A DNA stretch of 58,088 nt from an uncultured Methanobrevibacter sp. (GCF_902801725.1 NZ_CADCJB010000017.1:1-58088); one strand, 5' to 3'; numbered from the stretch's first letter, positions 24,979-34,105 are shown. Numbers and translations: made by a program. Notes: generated from the letters alone by a model not told the origin.

Positions 24979-26232
24979 ATGGAGAACGAATACCTGACAG
25001 TATCTCAAATCAATGCCTATATCAACAAGAAGTTGAAATTTGACAATAACCTCAAAAACATTTATGTCAAAGGAGAAATATCAAATTTCAAGACATATCC
25101 AAGCGGACATAGCTATTTCACTTTAAAAGACAAAAATTCCCAAATCCCTGCAGTGATGTTCAAGGGAAGAAGGCGATACCTCAAGTTTGAACCCGAAAAC
25201 GGTATGAAGGTAATTGTTAAAGGTAAAATTGAAGTCTATGAAAGAGACGGCAAATATCAATTGTATGCCAGCAGCATTACCGAAGATGGACTTGGAGAAT
25301 TGCATATTGCCTTTGAACAGCTGAAGAAAAAGCTTGACAAGGAAGGATTATTTGACGATGCCCACAAAAAAGAAATTCCGAAATATCCAAAAAGAATTGG
25401 AGTTGTTACAGCACAAACAGGCGCTGCCGTAAAAGATATCATAACCACCATCAAAAGGAGATATCCTTATTGTGAAATCTTAGTTTTCTCAACACTCGTA
25501 CAGGGAGAAATGGCCTCAGGACAAATTGTGCGCCAAATAAGACATGCTCAAAACTTCAATATCGACACATTAATTGTCGGAAGAGGCGGGGGAAGCATTG
25601 AAGATTTGTGGCCATTCAATGAAGAGATTGTTGCACGCGAAATTCATTCATGCAAAATACCTGTAATCAGTGCTGTCGGCCACGAAACCGACTGGACAAT
25701 ATCTGATTTTGTTGCAGACAAAAGAGCCCCAACACCAACTGCAGCAGCTGAAATTGCAGTGCCCGAAATAAACGAAATAAAGTATAAAGTCACTCAGTTA
25801 AATCAAAGAATCAACAAAAGCATTAATGACAAACTGATTCAAAGTAAACAGAAAGTTGATGACATCTCTCAAAAACAGATTTTCAAAACTCCCGAGTCAA
25901 TTTATGAAATAAAGCAAATGCATTTGGATAATCTGATAGGCAAATTAAATTTCACGTCCAAAGACATCATTTCCGAAAACAAAAATAAACTGCTCAAAAT
26001 AGAGTCAAGGGCAATTTTAAGAAACCCTAAAGAGGTAACCAAAACCAAAAGGGAACTGTTTCTTAGAAATGTCGACAAGTTAACAATTTTGGACCCCCTT
26101 TTAACATTGAAAAGAGGATATTCAATAGCCAAAATCGATGATAAGGTTATTTCAAGTGCAAAAGATGTCGAAAGTGGAGATGAACTGGACATTGAATTTG
26201 ATGACGGAACAGTTAATACAAAGGTGATATAA
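24979..26232 (+). CDS. xseA: exodeoxyribonuclease VII large subunit
   Basis: XseA degrades single-stranded DNA from both ends to oligonucleotides. The 417-residue protein has an N-terminal OB-fold (LTVSQINAYINKKLKFD; YVKGEISNFKTYPSGHSYFT), a middle catalytic region with PKRIGVVTAQTGAAVKDI, LIVGRGGGSIEDLWPFNEE and ISAVGHETDWTISDFVADKR, and a coiled C-terminal arm ending LKRGYSI. All known catalytic blocks are present. The ATG follows AAAGGTGA. Stop and xseB start overlap by one base. Exonuclease VII is typical of bacteria; a number of methanogens have it, presumably by transfer. Confidence 0.94.
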   Translation: MENEYLTVSQINAYINKKLKFDNNLKNIYVKGEISNFKTYPSGHSYFTLKDKNSQIPAVMFKGRRRYLKFEPENGMKVIVKGKIEVYERDGKYQLYASSITEDGLGELHIAFEQLKKKLDKEGLFDDAHKKEIPKYPKRIGVVTAQTGAAVKDIITTIKRRYPYCEILVFSTLVQGEMASGQIVRQIRHAQNFNIDTLIVGRGGGSIEDLWPFNEEIVAREIHSCKIPVISAVGHETDWTISDFVADKRAPTPTAAAEIAVPEINEIKYKVTQLNQRINKSINDKLIQSKQKVDDISQKQIFKTPESIYEIKQMHLDNLIGKLNFTSKDIISENKNKLLKIESRAILRNPKEVTKTKRELFLRNVDKLTILDPLLTLKRGYSIAKIDDKVISSAKDVESGDELDIEFDDGTVNTKVI

Positions 26233-26450
26233 TGGAAGAATTAAGTTTTGAAGAAAGTCTAGAACAATTAGAAGAAATTGTAAACAAATTAGAAAACGGT
26301 GATGTGCCACTTGATGATGCTATTGATGAATTTGGAAAAGCGATGCAGTTAGTTAAAATATGCAATACAAAACTAAATAATGCCGAAGAATCTATCGCAA
26401 AAATAGTTCAAGATAATGGAGCAATAGAAGATTTTAATATTAATGAATAG
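26232..26450 (+). CDS. xseB: exodeoxyribonuclease VII small subunit
   Basis: The 72-residue all-helical protein begins EELSFEESLEQLEEIVNKLE and has GDVPLDDAIDEFGKAMQLVK, the consensus of XseB, which binds several copies to the coiled arm of XseA. Its ATG overlaps the stop of xseA by one base, so stoichiometric coupling is expected. Normal length (60-85 residues). Confidence 0.93.
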   Translation: MEELSFEESLEQLEEIVNKLENGDVPLDDAIDEFGKAMQLVKICNTKLNNAEESIAKIVQDNGAIEDFNINE

Positions 26451-26589
26451 AAAATAATATATTGTAAATAAATGAAATTATGAATAGTAGTTTCAAAAAA
26501 TCATTCTAAATGAGGTAGGTATTATAAACTCCAATAGAAAAAAATCATTAATTCGATCAGACGAACTTGATAGAATAGCTCTTGATGAT

Positions 26590-27750
26590 ATGAATCACAA
26601 AGCAAACATCAGAATCGGATTTAGCGAATTTTCCAGGAAAATATATTCAGAAAACAAAAACAAGGTTTTAAACGAATTGAATGCAAGTGAAAATGACTGG
26701 AATGACTATAAATGGCAATTAAAAAATCGTATTAGTGATGCTGAAGAACTTTTGAAATATACAAACCTCACAAGAGAAGAATGTGAAAACATAAGAAAAA
26801 TTAGTGAAAAATACAGATTTGCTATAACACCATATTACTTTTCATTGATTGATTTTGACAATCCCAAATGTCCAATAAAATTACAGTCAGTTCCAAGCGT
26901 TGAAGAATTGGATGATAAAGGACAATTGGATCCGATGAATGAAGAGCAATCCAATCCGTCAGGAAAAATCACTAGAAGATATCCTAACAAACTGATTATT
27001 AATGTAACCAATGCATGTCCAATGTATTGCCGGCACTGCCAACGCCGCAGACTAATAGGCAACTTCGACAAAAACACTTCCAAAAAATACATTGACGAAT
27101 CAATTGATTTCATAAGAGACCATGAGACAATCAGGGAAGTTTTGGTAACAGGAGGAGATGCACTGCTTTTATCCAATAATCAATTAGAAAATATCTTCAA
27201 TGAATTATCCCAGATTGACCATGTTGAAGTTCTGAGAGTTGGTACACGAACATTGGCAACACTCCCATTTAGAATAGATGATGAACTGGCAGTTTTACTT
27301 AGAAAATATAAAGTCAATGTCTCAACACAATTCAACCATGCCTGTGAGATAACTCCCGAAGCCGTAAAGGCAGTCGATACATTAGTGGATCATGGAGTGC
27401 TTGTGAGAAATCAGATGGTATTATTGCACAACATAAATGACAACAAGTACTGCATTCAAAAAACCAATGAAGAATTGCATAAGTATCGTGTAATTCCATA
27501 TTATCTCTTCCATCCTAAAGATGTTAAAAGCACACAGCACTTCGATGTTGACATTTCCAAAGGATTGGAAATCATGAAGCATCTGGAAGGAAGGACAAGC
27601 GGAATGTGTAAACCAACCTATGTGTACAATTCACCGGGAGGTCTCGGCAAAGTGCCTTTAGTGCCTATGGAAAATATCGTCTCTGATGAAAACGGATACG
27701 TATTCACCACATGGGAAAACAAAATTATCAGGAAAGATTTCAAGAAGTAA
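26590..27750 (+). CDS. eam: lysine 2,3-aminomutase family radical SAM enzyme; residues fit glutamate 2,3-aminomutase
   Basis: This is a PLP-dependent radical SAM aminomutase. From the ATG at 26590 it has 386 residues with the cluster motif CPMYCRHCQRRR, EVLVTGGDALLL, and the C-terminal PTYVYNSPGGLGK. Lysine 2,3-aminomutases bind substrate with Asp293 and Asp330 (Clostridium subterminale numbering). Here the equivalent positions are Lys310 (in YLFHPKDVK) and Asn347 (YVYNSPGG), 37 residues apart as in the reference; Lys and Asn are the pair described for Clostridium difficile glutamate 2,3-aminomutase. The product would be beta-glutamate, a known methanogen osmolyte. In-frame coding-like sequence (22 codons, from ATA at 26524) precedes the ATG directly behind GAGGTAGGT, with no ATG, GTG or TTG there. 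No ablB-like acetyltransferase follows. Confidence 0.85.
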   Translation: MNHKANIRIGFSEFSRKIYSENKNKVLNELNASENDWNDYKWQLKNRISDAEELLKYTNLTREECENIRKISEKYRFAITPYYFSLIDFDNPKCPIKLQSVPSVEELDDKGQLDPMNEEQSNPSGKITRRYPNKLIINVTNACPMYCRHCQRRRLIGNFDKNTSKKYIDESIDFIRDHETIREVLVTGGDALLLSNNQLENIFNELSQIDHVEVLRVGTRTLATLPFRIDDELAVLLRKYKVNVSTQFNHACEITPEAVKAVDTLVDHGVLVRNQMVLLHNINDNKYCIQKTNEELHKYRVIPYYLFHPKDVKSTQHFDVDISKGLEIMKHLEGRTSGMCKPTYVYNSPGGLGKVPLVPMENIVSDENGYVFTTWENKIIRKDFKK

Positions 27751-27787
27751 ATTCTTTCCATTATACTAATTTAATTTTTGCTTAACT

Positions 27788-28789
27788 TTAAATGAAATAA
27801 TCTATCCAATATTCCAGCAATTTCTTTATTGGATAACTGTTGCAATTTTCAAGCGTCTTATTAGCTAAAGCTAATGCTTCATCTTTTTTTATCAGACCGC
27901 ATTCAATCTCATCCATCAAATTCAAAATAGAACTTGCAATTGCCACATTGTCCTGTTTTTTCATTTCCTTTTGAAGCATCATTATGAATTCCTTCTTATC
28001 AAAGTCAAGAGATTCATAAAATTCATTGATGTCCAAAGAGTACCTGTTTAATCTAACCAGCACATTAGATTGAGATTTAGGAGAAATCCAAACCTGCTTT
28101 CTGACAGCCTTCTTAACAGATTCAATGACTGCCTGTCCAATCAGTTCACCTAACTTTGAATGCTTTCCTGCATTGGTTAAAACATTGTCAGATTCCAAAT
28201 TAGAGAATATGCATAAACCATCAGTACCTGTTCCTGTAGCATAACCGTTGGAATACTGTGAAGGTATTTTCAAATCATTTAATGCAACTGCCTTTGCTTC
28301 CGTTGCAGTAACAGCTGCATCAATCAATGTCTCTTCAGCCAAACGAATATTAGTCAGAATTATGGTATTGATTGTACCAAATTTGCCATATTCTTCATAA
28401 TAGGATGCAGGGTCTCCCGCCCTTGAAGCGTTTGTTCTGACACCGGCAGTTGTAATTGCAGTGACTTTCAAATTTTTAAATGACATTGTTGAAATGCTTG
28501 TATGATTCATTTCAGCAAGAGTGACAAGACCTGTTGATTTTCTGTAATCAATATCTAAAAGTTTACAATGATCAATCAAATATTGCAATAGGTCATGGTC
28601 AGTCAGGTAATCAATGTTTTCCTGTGAGAGATGGTGATTGAAAACGCTTTTAAAATTAGATGAAAATCCTCCATTCAACTTAGATGTGGATATTCCATTA
28701 CGGTCAACACCAAATTTAACAAAAATAGTATCTTTCAAATAGTATACTTCATCGCCAAGCGATGTTTTAAAAATAATTCTATGTTTCAT
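27788..28789 (-). CDS. cbiZ: adenosylcobinamide amidohydrolase
   Basis: CbiZ hydrolyses the aminopropanol side chain of cobinamide or pseudo-B12 to give cobyric acid, so that incoming corrinoids can be rebuilt. The 333-residue protein has VTAITTAGVRTNASRAGDP (about 107-125), TNIRLAEETLIDAAVTATEA and GYATGTGTDGLCIFS, which are the CbiZ signatures. The N- and C-terminal extensions around the roughly 180-residue core are common in methanogen versions. It is convergent with the aminomutase gene and begins 43 bases after the thermosome stop. Methanobacteriales need cobamides for the Mtr complex. Confidence 0.9.
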   Translation of the reverse strand: MKHRIIFKTSLGDEVYYLKDTIFVKFGVDRNGISTSKLNGGFSSNFKSVFNHHLSQENIDYLTDHDLLQYLIDHCKLLDIDYRKSTGLVTLAEMNHTSISTMSFKNLKVTAITTAGVRTNASRAGDPASYYEEYGKFGTINTIILTNIRLAEETLIDAAVTATEAKAVALNDLKIPSQYSNGYATGTGTDGLCIFSNLESDNVLTNAGKHSKLGELIGQAVIESVKKAVRKQVWISPKSQSNVLVRLNRYSLDINEFYESLDFDKKEFIMMLQKEMKKQDNVAIASSILNLMDEIECGLIKKDEALALANKTLENCNSYPIKKLLEYWIDYFI

Positions 28790-28832
28790 AAAAATAAAAA
28801 AAAGAAAAGAAATTAAGAAAATTTCTTTGAAT

Positions 28833-30446
28833 CTACATCATTGGAGGCATTCCTCCGCCCATTGCTGCAGGGTCCATACCCATGTCTTCAGGGCCTTTGG
28901 TTGATGCGATTACATCATCGATTCTTAAAATCATTTCAGCTGCTTCAGATGCAGATTGGATAGCTTGTTTTTTGACACGTTTAGGTTCAATTACACCAGC
29001 TTCTTTCATATCTGCAACTTCACCGGTAAATACATCTAATCCCATGTAGAAAGAGTCTTCTTGTGCAGCTCTTAAGTCTACTAATGAGTCGATGCTGTCT
29101 AAACCAGCATTTTCAGCTAAGGTTTTAGGTACGATTTCTAAAGCTTCTGCAAATGCGTTTACAGCTAATTGTTCTCTTCCAGAAATGGATTCTGCGTAAT
29201 CTTTGAGTTTTTTAGCCATTGCAATTTCAGGAGCTCCTCCACCAGCAACAACTTTGTCATCTTCTACAGTAGCTGCTACTACACCGATTGCATCTTCGAT
29301 TGCTCTTACGATTTCATCTACGATGTGTTTGGTACTTCCTCTTACGAATAAGGTTACAGATTTAGCTCCGCTACATTCTTCTACGAAAATCATGTCTTCG
29401 CCGGAGATTTTTCTTTCTTCTACAGTACCAGCAATACCTAAATCGTCTTCGGTTAAGTCATCTAAGTTGGTTACGACATTTGCACCGGTTGCTCTGGATA
29501 ATTTTTCAATGTCAGATTTTTTAACTCTTCTAACTGCTAAAACGCCTGCTTTGGATAAGTAGTGTTGTGCTAAGTCGTCAATACCTTTTTGTGCGAACAA
29601 TACGTTTGCTCCAGCAGCAACAACTTTGTCAACCATGTCTTTAACCATTTTTTCTTCTTGTTCGATGAAAGCTTGCATTTGAGCAGGGTCAGTAATGGTA
29701 ATTTCAGCGTCCATTTCGGTTTCTTTTACTTCTAATGGAGCGTTGACTAATGCGATTTTTGCGTCTTTGATTTCAGATGGCATACCTGGGTGTACTCTTT
29801 CTTTGTCTACGATTACACCTTCAACTAAGTTGGATTCTTCAACAACAGCGCCGTCTTTTTTCTCAATTTTGATGTTGTCAATGTCAACTTCACCGTTGTC
29901 TTCGACTGCTTCAACAGCTTCAACGATTAATTTTGCTAATGGTTCACGTGCAGCTTCAGTTCCTTTACCAGTCATAGCAGTCATAGCTACTTTGAGTAAA
30001 ATTTCAGAGTCAACATCATCAATTGCAATTTCGTCTAAAATTTCTTGTGCTTTTTCTGCAGCTTTTCTGTAACCCATAGCAATGATTGTTGGGTGAATGT
30101 CTGAATCAAGTAAGCTTTCGGATTTTTTCAATAATTCTCCAGCAATGATAACTGCAGTAGTAGTTCCGTCTCCAACTTCATCTTCTTGGGTTTTTGCTAC
30201 TTCTACGAGCATTTTTGCTGCAGGATGTTCAATATCCATTTCTTTTAAGATTGTTACACCGTCGTTGGTTACTACAATATCTCCTAGTCCGTCGACTAAC
30301 ATTTTGTCCATTCCTTTTGGACCTAAAGTAGTTCTTACAGTTTCAGCTAATACTTTTCCAGCTAAAATGTTATTTCTTTGAGCATCTCTGCCGACAGACC
30401 TGTTAGTACCTTCCGGTAAAATAAAAATTGGTTGTCCTTGTGCCAT
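28833..30446 (-). CDS. thsA: thermosome subunit (group II chaperonin)
   Basis: An ATP-dependent chaperonin of the archaeal cytosol. The 537-residue protein shows [16 protein letters not shown] (38-53), [11 protein letters not shown], the ATPase loop [15 protein letters not shown] (about 91-105), [13 protein letters not shown] in the C-terminal equatorial domain and the tail [15 protein letters not shown] typical of thermosomes. A TATA box lies about 115 bases before the ATG, and the long leader fits separate, stress-responsive expression. Whether this is the only subunit cannot be told from the window. Codon use is strongly biased (GCT, GTT, GGT-type ends), as expected of a highly expressed gene. 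Confidence 0.97.
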   Translation of the reverse strand: MAQGQPIFILPEGTNRSVGRDAQRNNILAGKVLAETVRTTLGPKGMDKMLVDGLGDIVVTNDGVTILKEMDIEHPAAKMLVEVAKTQEDEVGDGTTTAVIIAGELLKKSESLLDSDIHPTIIAMGYRKAAEKAQEILDEIAIDDVDSEILLKVAMTAMTGKGTEAAREPLAKLIVEAVEAVEDNGEVDIDNIKIEKKDGAVVEESNLVEGVIVDKERVHPGMPSEIKDAKIALVNAPLEVKETEMDAEITITDPAQMQAFIEQEEKMVKDMVDKVVAAGANVLFAQKGIDDLAQHYLSKAGVLAVRRVKKSDIEKLSRATGANVVTNLDDLTEDDLGIAGTVEERKISGEDMIFVEECSGAKSVTLFVRGSTKHIVDEIVRAIEDAIGVVAATVEDDKVVAGGGAPEIAMAKKLKDYAESISGREQLAVNAFAEALEIVPKTLAENAGLDSIDSLVDLRAAQEDSFYMGLDVFTGEVADMKEAGVIEPKRVKKQAIQSASEAAEMILRIDDVIASTKGPEDMGMDPAAMGGGMPPMM

Positions 30447-30817
30447 TAATAATCACCTTTTTTTAATTTTATAAATAATTAGATCAGTTTAATTATCAAC
30501 ATGAGAAAATAAGTTATAGTGTTGACTAAACCTTTCTACATAATACATGAGTTTAAGGTTATATAAATACTTTATGGTATAAAGTAAATTGAAGTAAGAA
30601 AAAAAATAACCTCCAACAGCATCAAAAAATAAACCACTAATTATGACATATAGCTTTGATTATTTTAACATGACCCATCATAACTATCAAAATACTTACA
30701 ACAATAATTAATTATTCGTAAGTTAATCATGATAAAATAAAATAATCCTGAAGACATGTATAGGATTAGTTATACAAGAAGCAATTAAGAATATTTTAAA
30801 AAAAAAGTAAAAAATCA
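30447..30817. other. noncoding region between thermosome and coiled-coil genes
   Basis: About 370 bases without a gene. It contains the thermosome leader and promoter on the minus strand and, at about 30744-30768, the inverted repeat TAATCCT / AGGATTA around a short loop with ACATGT. The remaining sequence is AT-rich. No RNA gene was recognised. Confidence 0.5.
30560..30567 (-). promoter_or_regulatory. TATA box of the thermosome gene
   Basis: On the minus strand the sequence reads AAGTATTTATATAACC, with TTTATATA at 30560-30567. Transcription would begin near 30537, giving a leader of about 90 bases before the ATG at 30446. Confidence 0.5.
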
Positions 30818-30833
30818 GGTAGGATTATCTACC
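30818..30833 (-). terminator. terminator of the coiled-coil gene
   Basis: On the minus strand GGTAG and CTACC form a 5-bp stem around ATAATC, overlapping the stop codon, followed by TGATTTTTTACTTTTTTTTT. The U tracts make this a good archaeal terminator. Confidence 0.6.
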
Positions 30834-31982
30834 TTGTTTTTTCTCTAATCTGAAAGGTGGAGTTACATCCATAGTTTCATAAGCATCTTGTTCTTCCTGA
30901 AGCTCATTGAAGAATGTATTGATTTCCTCTAACCTTTTGATCTTATCATTTTTCCTATTCAACTCATTTTGAAGTTTAAGATAATCCTCTTTAGGAATGG
31001 TTCGTTCCTTCAAATACCTGAGTTCATTATCTTTTGTAATGATTTCTCCTTCCAATTTAGTTTGAAGGGAAATGTAATCTTCACGAGGAATAGTCTTTTC
31101 TTTTAGATATTCAAGCTCAGTATTTGTAGCTGCAAGTTTATTTTCCAACTTATTAATAACTGATATGTGCTCTTCTTTAGGAATTGTTTTTTCTTTAAGA
31201 TTATTTAATAAAGTATCCAAATTGCTAATTTCAGATTCAAATTGGGATTGTAAATTGTCATAGTCTTGTTTAGGGATAGTATGTTCTTTTAAATTAGCAA
31301 TTTCAGTATCCATTGCACTGATTTCAGATTCAAATTTGGATTGTAGCAGAGCATATTCCTCTTTAGGGATAGTTTGTTCTTTTAAAAGAGAGAGCTCACT
31401 TTCTTTTTTGGAAATTTCAGTATCTTTAAGAGTAAGCTCATTGTTTTTAAGCTCGATTTGCTTTTCAAGTTCCAAAATTTGATTCTGAGATTCAACGTTA
31501 TTCTCCAACTTGATTACTTTGATTTTATACTCATCAATTGTTCTTGAAAGAGAGTTGATTTGCGCATCCTTTTCAGCAACGCTCCTGAAGGATTCGTTCA
31601 ATCTTTCATTGACATCAGCCAATTCCTTTTTCTTATACTCCTTCAACTGTTCAGCGAAGTAATCCTTAATTTCATCAAGAGAATTATTGACATAATCCAA
31701 TTCATAAATCCTGTCCTCTTGATTTTTGATAAGAATATCCTTTTCATCAAGTTGCTTTTTCAAAAGATTAATCTCATCTTCCGCTTTGAATTTAATAACA
31801 GAAACTTCTTTTTCTTTTTCTACAATGTCTTTTTCGAGCTCTTTAATCCTCAATGGAGTATTATCATTTGATTTTTCGACTTCTAACTTTGTTAACTCCA
31901 ATTTAAGCCGATTAAGCTCCAATAGGCAAGACCGAATTAAAGATTGTAGAGTATCTTTTTCAGCATCAATTCCTATTTCCAT
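30825..31982 (-). CDS. coiled-coil protein with five 31-residue repeats
   Basis: I do not recognise the family. The 385-residue protein has no signal peptide or membrane segment. Residues 1-200 are continuous coiled coil rich in E, K and L. Residues 201-355 are five tandem 31-residue units, each beginning KE(Q/H/K/R)TIPKE(E/D)Y and continuing with a helix. The tail (356-385, with DVTPPFRLEKK) is not coiled. A helix-breaking proline every 31 residues suggests a chain of short coiled-coil segments with regular kinks. It has its own hairpin terminator and a 16-bp palindrome in the promoter region. A cytoskeletal, spacer or chromosome-associated role is possible but not shown. Confidence 0.8.
   Translation of the reverse strand: MEIGIDAEKDTLQSLIRSCLLELNRLKLELTKLEVEKSNDNTPLRIKELEKDIVEKEKEVSVIKFKAEDEINLLKKQLDEKDILIKNQEDRIYELDYVNNSLDEIKDYFAEQLKEYKKKELADVNERLNESFRSVAEKDAQINSLSRTIDEYKIKVIKLENNVESQNQILELEKQIELKNNELTLKDTEISKKESELSLLKEQTIPKEEYALLQSKFESEISAMDTEIANLKEHTIPKQDYDNLQSQFESEISNLDTLLNNLKEKTIPKEEHISVINKLENKLAATNTELEYLKEKTIPREDYISLQTKLEGEIITKDNELRYLKERTIPKEDYLKLQNELNRKNDKIKRLEEINTFFNELQEEQDAYETMDVTPPFRLEKKQGR
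30918..31382 (-). repeat. five tandem 93-bp coding repeats (31 aa each)
   Basis: Unit starts on the minus strand are 31382, 31289, 31196, 31103 and 31010. Each begins with codons for KEQTIPKEEY, KEHTIPKQDY, KEKTIPKEEH, KEKTIPREDY and KERTIPKEDY. The protein repeats are clearer than the DNA repeats, so the array is old and maintained by selection rather than a recent expansion. Confidence 0.85.
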
Positions 31983-32056
31983 TCTATCCCTTAGTTAAAA
32001 TTTTTATCCCAATATCGAATTCAAATTACAACTATTAACGAATTTAAAAATTTCGA

Positions 32057-32072
32057 TATATTGTACAATATA
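32057..32072. promoter_or_regulatory. 16-bp perfect palindrome upstream of the coiled-coil gene
   Basis: TATATTGTACAATATA is identical to its reverse complement. It lies 75-90 bases upstream of the coiled-coil start and about 140 bases after the asd stop, and it overlaps TATA-like sequence on the minus strand. It is a candidate operator for a dimeric regulator over the core promoter. Confidence 0.4.
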
Positions 32073-32212
32073 ATTCCTTGATATAAAATATTAATTTTAT
32101 ACTATTTAAATTAAACCCTTAAATTAACTTAAAAATAAAATTAAAAACATATAGAAAAAAGAATTAAAAAATAGAAAATATTAAAAAAAATAAATAAAAA
32201 AAATTGATAAAA

Positions 32213-33262
32213 TTAGAGTATTTTATCATTTATCAATTCAGCATTCAATATAGAAGCTCCAGCAGCACCACGAATAGTGTTATGACCTACAAGCACATAT
32301 TTAAAGCTGTTATCAAATACTTGGTCTTTTCTTAATCTGCCAACACTAACAGCCATACCGTTACCTGCATTCCTATCCATTCTTGGTTGTGGCCTGTTTT
32401 CTTCCTCTTTTATAATCACAGGATTTTCAGGAGCTGAGAATAAATTAAGTTCTTGTGGCAATCCTTTAAAGTTTGCCATGCTATCTTTAACATCAGCAAT
32501 GTCAAAGTCATCATCCAATTCTATGAATACTGCTTCGGTATGACCATCAATAACAGCCACCCTATGACATGATGCACTCAATTTGAAATCTGCACGTACA
32601 ACATCATTTCCGTCATAAGAACCTAACAGGTAAAGGGATTCACTTTCCATCTTTTCCTCTTCCCCACCAATATAAGGAACAAGATTGTCTACAATGGCCA
32701 TTGATGGAACACCATTGTATCCTGCACCAGATACGGCCTGCATGGTTGATACTCTAACTGAATTAACATTAAAATTATCCACAATAGGTTTTAATGTTAA
32801 AGCTAAAGCAATAGTGGAACAGTTAGGATTGGTAACTATGAATCCATCCCAGTCATTTTCCTTTTGCTGAGCATCAATCATATCCAGACAGTCCGGATTG
32901 ACTTCAGGAATTACCAATGGAATGTTCTTTTTCATCCTGTGTGCACTCGCATTACTTGCAACAACATAATCCTTTGCAAATTCCTTTTCAACTTTTAGCG
33001 CAAAATCTGTAGGGAGAGATGAAAATACAATATCCACATCATTGTCCATAGCATCAGGATTAGTTTCTGTAACTATAATGTCCCTGACTGATTCCGGCAT
33101 TTCATTATCCATATACCATGTAGTTGCATCCTCATACCTTTTTCCTGCGGATCTAGATGAAGCCGCCAAAGCAGTAATTTCAAAATCAGGATGATTGGCA
33201 AGCAATTGTATGAACCTTTGACCAACCATTCCAGTTGCACCTAAAACTCCTACATTAACCAT
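32213..33262 (-). CDS. asd: aspartate-semialdehyde dehydrogenase
   Basis: Asd reduces aspartyl phosphate to aspartate semialdehyde with NADPH, feeding lysine, threonine and methionine synthesis. The 349-residue protein has GVLGATGMVGQRFIQLL at the N-terminus, SSRSAGKRYEDAT, the catalytic cysteine in VTNPNCSTIALAL, and the late NGMAVSVGRLRKD. This is the archaeal/fungal type. The ATG at 33262 follows AGGTGA; a GTG at 33271 would lie within the ribosome-binding site. Last gene of lysC-dapA-dapB-asd. Confidence 0.95.
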   Translation of the reverse strand: MVNVGVLGATGMVGQRFIQLLANHPDFEITALAASSRSAGKRYEDATTWYMDNEMPESVRDIIVTETNPDAMDNDVDIVFSSLPTDFALKVEKEFAKDYVVASNASAHRMKKNIPLVIPEVNPDCLDMIDAQQKENDWDGFIVTNPNCSTIALALTLKPIVDNFNVNSVRVSTMQAVSGAGYNGVPSMAIVDNLVPYIGGEEEKMESESLYLLGSYDGNDVVRADFKLSASCHRVAVIDGHTEAVFIELDDDFDIADVKDSMANFKGLPQELNLFSAPENPVIIKEEENRPQPRMDRNAGNGMAVSVGRLRKDQVFDNSFKYVLVGHNTIRGAAGASILNAELINDKIL

Positions 33263-33271
33263 AATAATCAC

Positions 33272-34093
33272 CTATTCTAAACCTAAAACATCATTCATAC
33301 TGCTTACAACACCTTTTTCGGCAGTAGGAACAAATCTGATAGCTCTGATAACACCGGCAATGAACACTTCCCTTGTATGTGCCTGATGTTTAACTTCCAA
33401 TCTTTCACCGTCACCAACAAACATTACAGTATGGTCACCGACAATGTCTCCACCACGGACTGCATGAATACCGATTTCCTCTTTGGTCCTTTTGCCAACC
33501 ATTCCATGTCTTCCGTAGATTCCCACTTCTTCAGGATCACGTTCAAGTGCTTCTGCAATCACTTCAAATGCAGTAACTGCAGTTCCGGATGGTGCATCCT
33601 GTTTCTGATTGTGGTGAGCTTCGATAATTTCAATATCAAAATCATATAACAATGGGGCTAATTTCTTTAAAGTGTTGAAAAAGACATTAACACCAATAGC
33701 CATGTTTGATGAAATAACTGCTGAAACATTATTGTCCTTAATGTTTTTAATGTTTTCATCCATCTGCTCTTCGCTGAATCCAGTTGTACCAACAACAACA
33801 GAAACCCCGCATGAAGTAGCTCTTTTGATTGTATCTACAGCTGCATGAGCAATTGTGAAATCAACAAGAACATCAGCGCCGGATGTCTTTAATGCATCCT
33901 CAAGATTTTGAGAGCCTGTGATTTTAACACCAATTTCACCGATTCCAGCTTGAACACCCGCATCCTTTCCTTCGAGAGGAGTATTCGGAATTTCAATAGC
34001 TGCAACAACTTCCATATCTTCTTGTTCTGAGATTTTTCTAATAATACCGGAGCCCATTCTTCCTGCAGCCCCAGTAACTGCTACTTTAATCAT
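33272..34093 (-). CDS. dapB: 4-hydroxy-tetrahydrodipicolinate reductase
   Basis: DapB reduces 4-hydroxy-tetrahydrodipicolinate in the diaminopimelate route to lysine. The 273-residue protein shows the Rossmann motif VAVTGAAGRMGSGIIRK, VVGTTGFSEEQ, and the substrate-binding block IIEAHHNQKQDAPSGTA (about 153-169) with the catalytic His pair. Starts 12 bases after the dapA stop and ends 9 bases before the asd start. Confidence 0.96.
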   Translation of the reverse strand: MIKVAVTGAAGRMGSGIIRKISEQEDMEVVAAIEIPNTPLEGKDAGVQAGIGEIGVKITGSQNLEDALKTSGADVLVDFTIAHAAVDTIKRATSCGVSVVVGTTGFSEEQMDENIKNIKDNNVSAVISSNMAIGVNVFFNTLKKLAPLLYDFDIEIIEAHHNQKQDAPSGTAVTAFEVIAEALERDPEEVGIYGRHGMVGKRTKEEIGIHAVRGGDIVGDHTVMFVGDGERLEVKHQAHTREVFIAGVIRAIRFVPTAEKGVVSSMNDVLGLE

Positions 34094-34105
34094 GATAAAA
34101 CCTTT

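Noticed and set aside
28833-30446. Long open frames on the plus strand across the thermosome gene
   Set aside because: They are antisense shadows caused by biased codon use; the minus-strand product is a full thermosome with all motifs.
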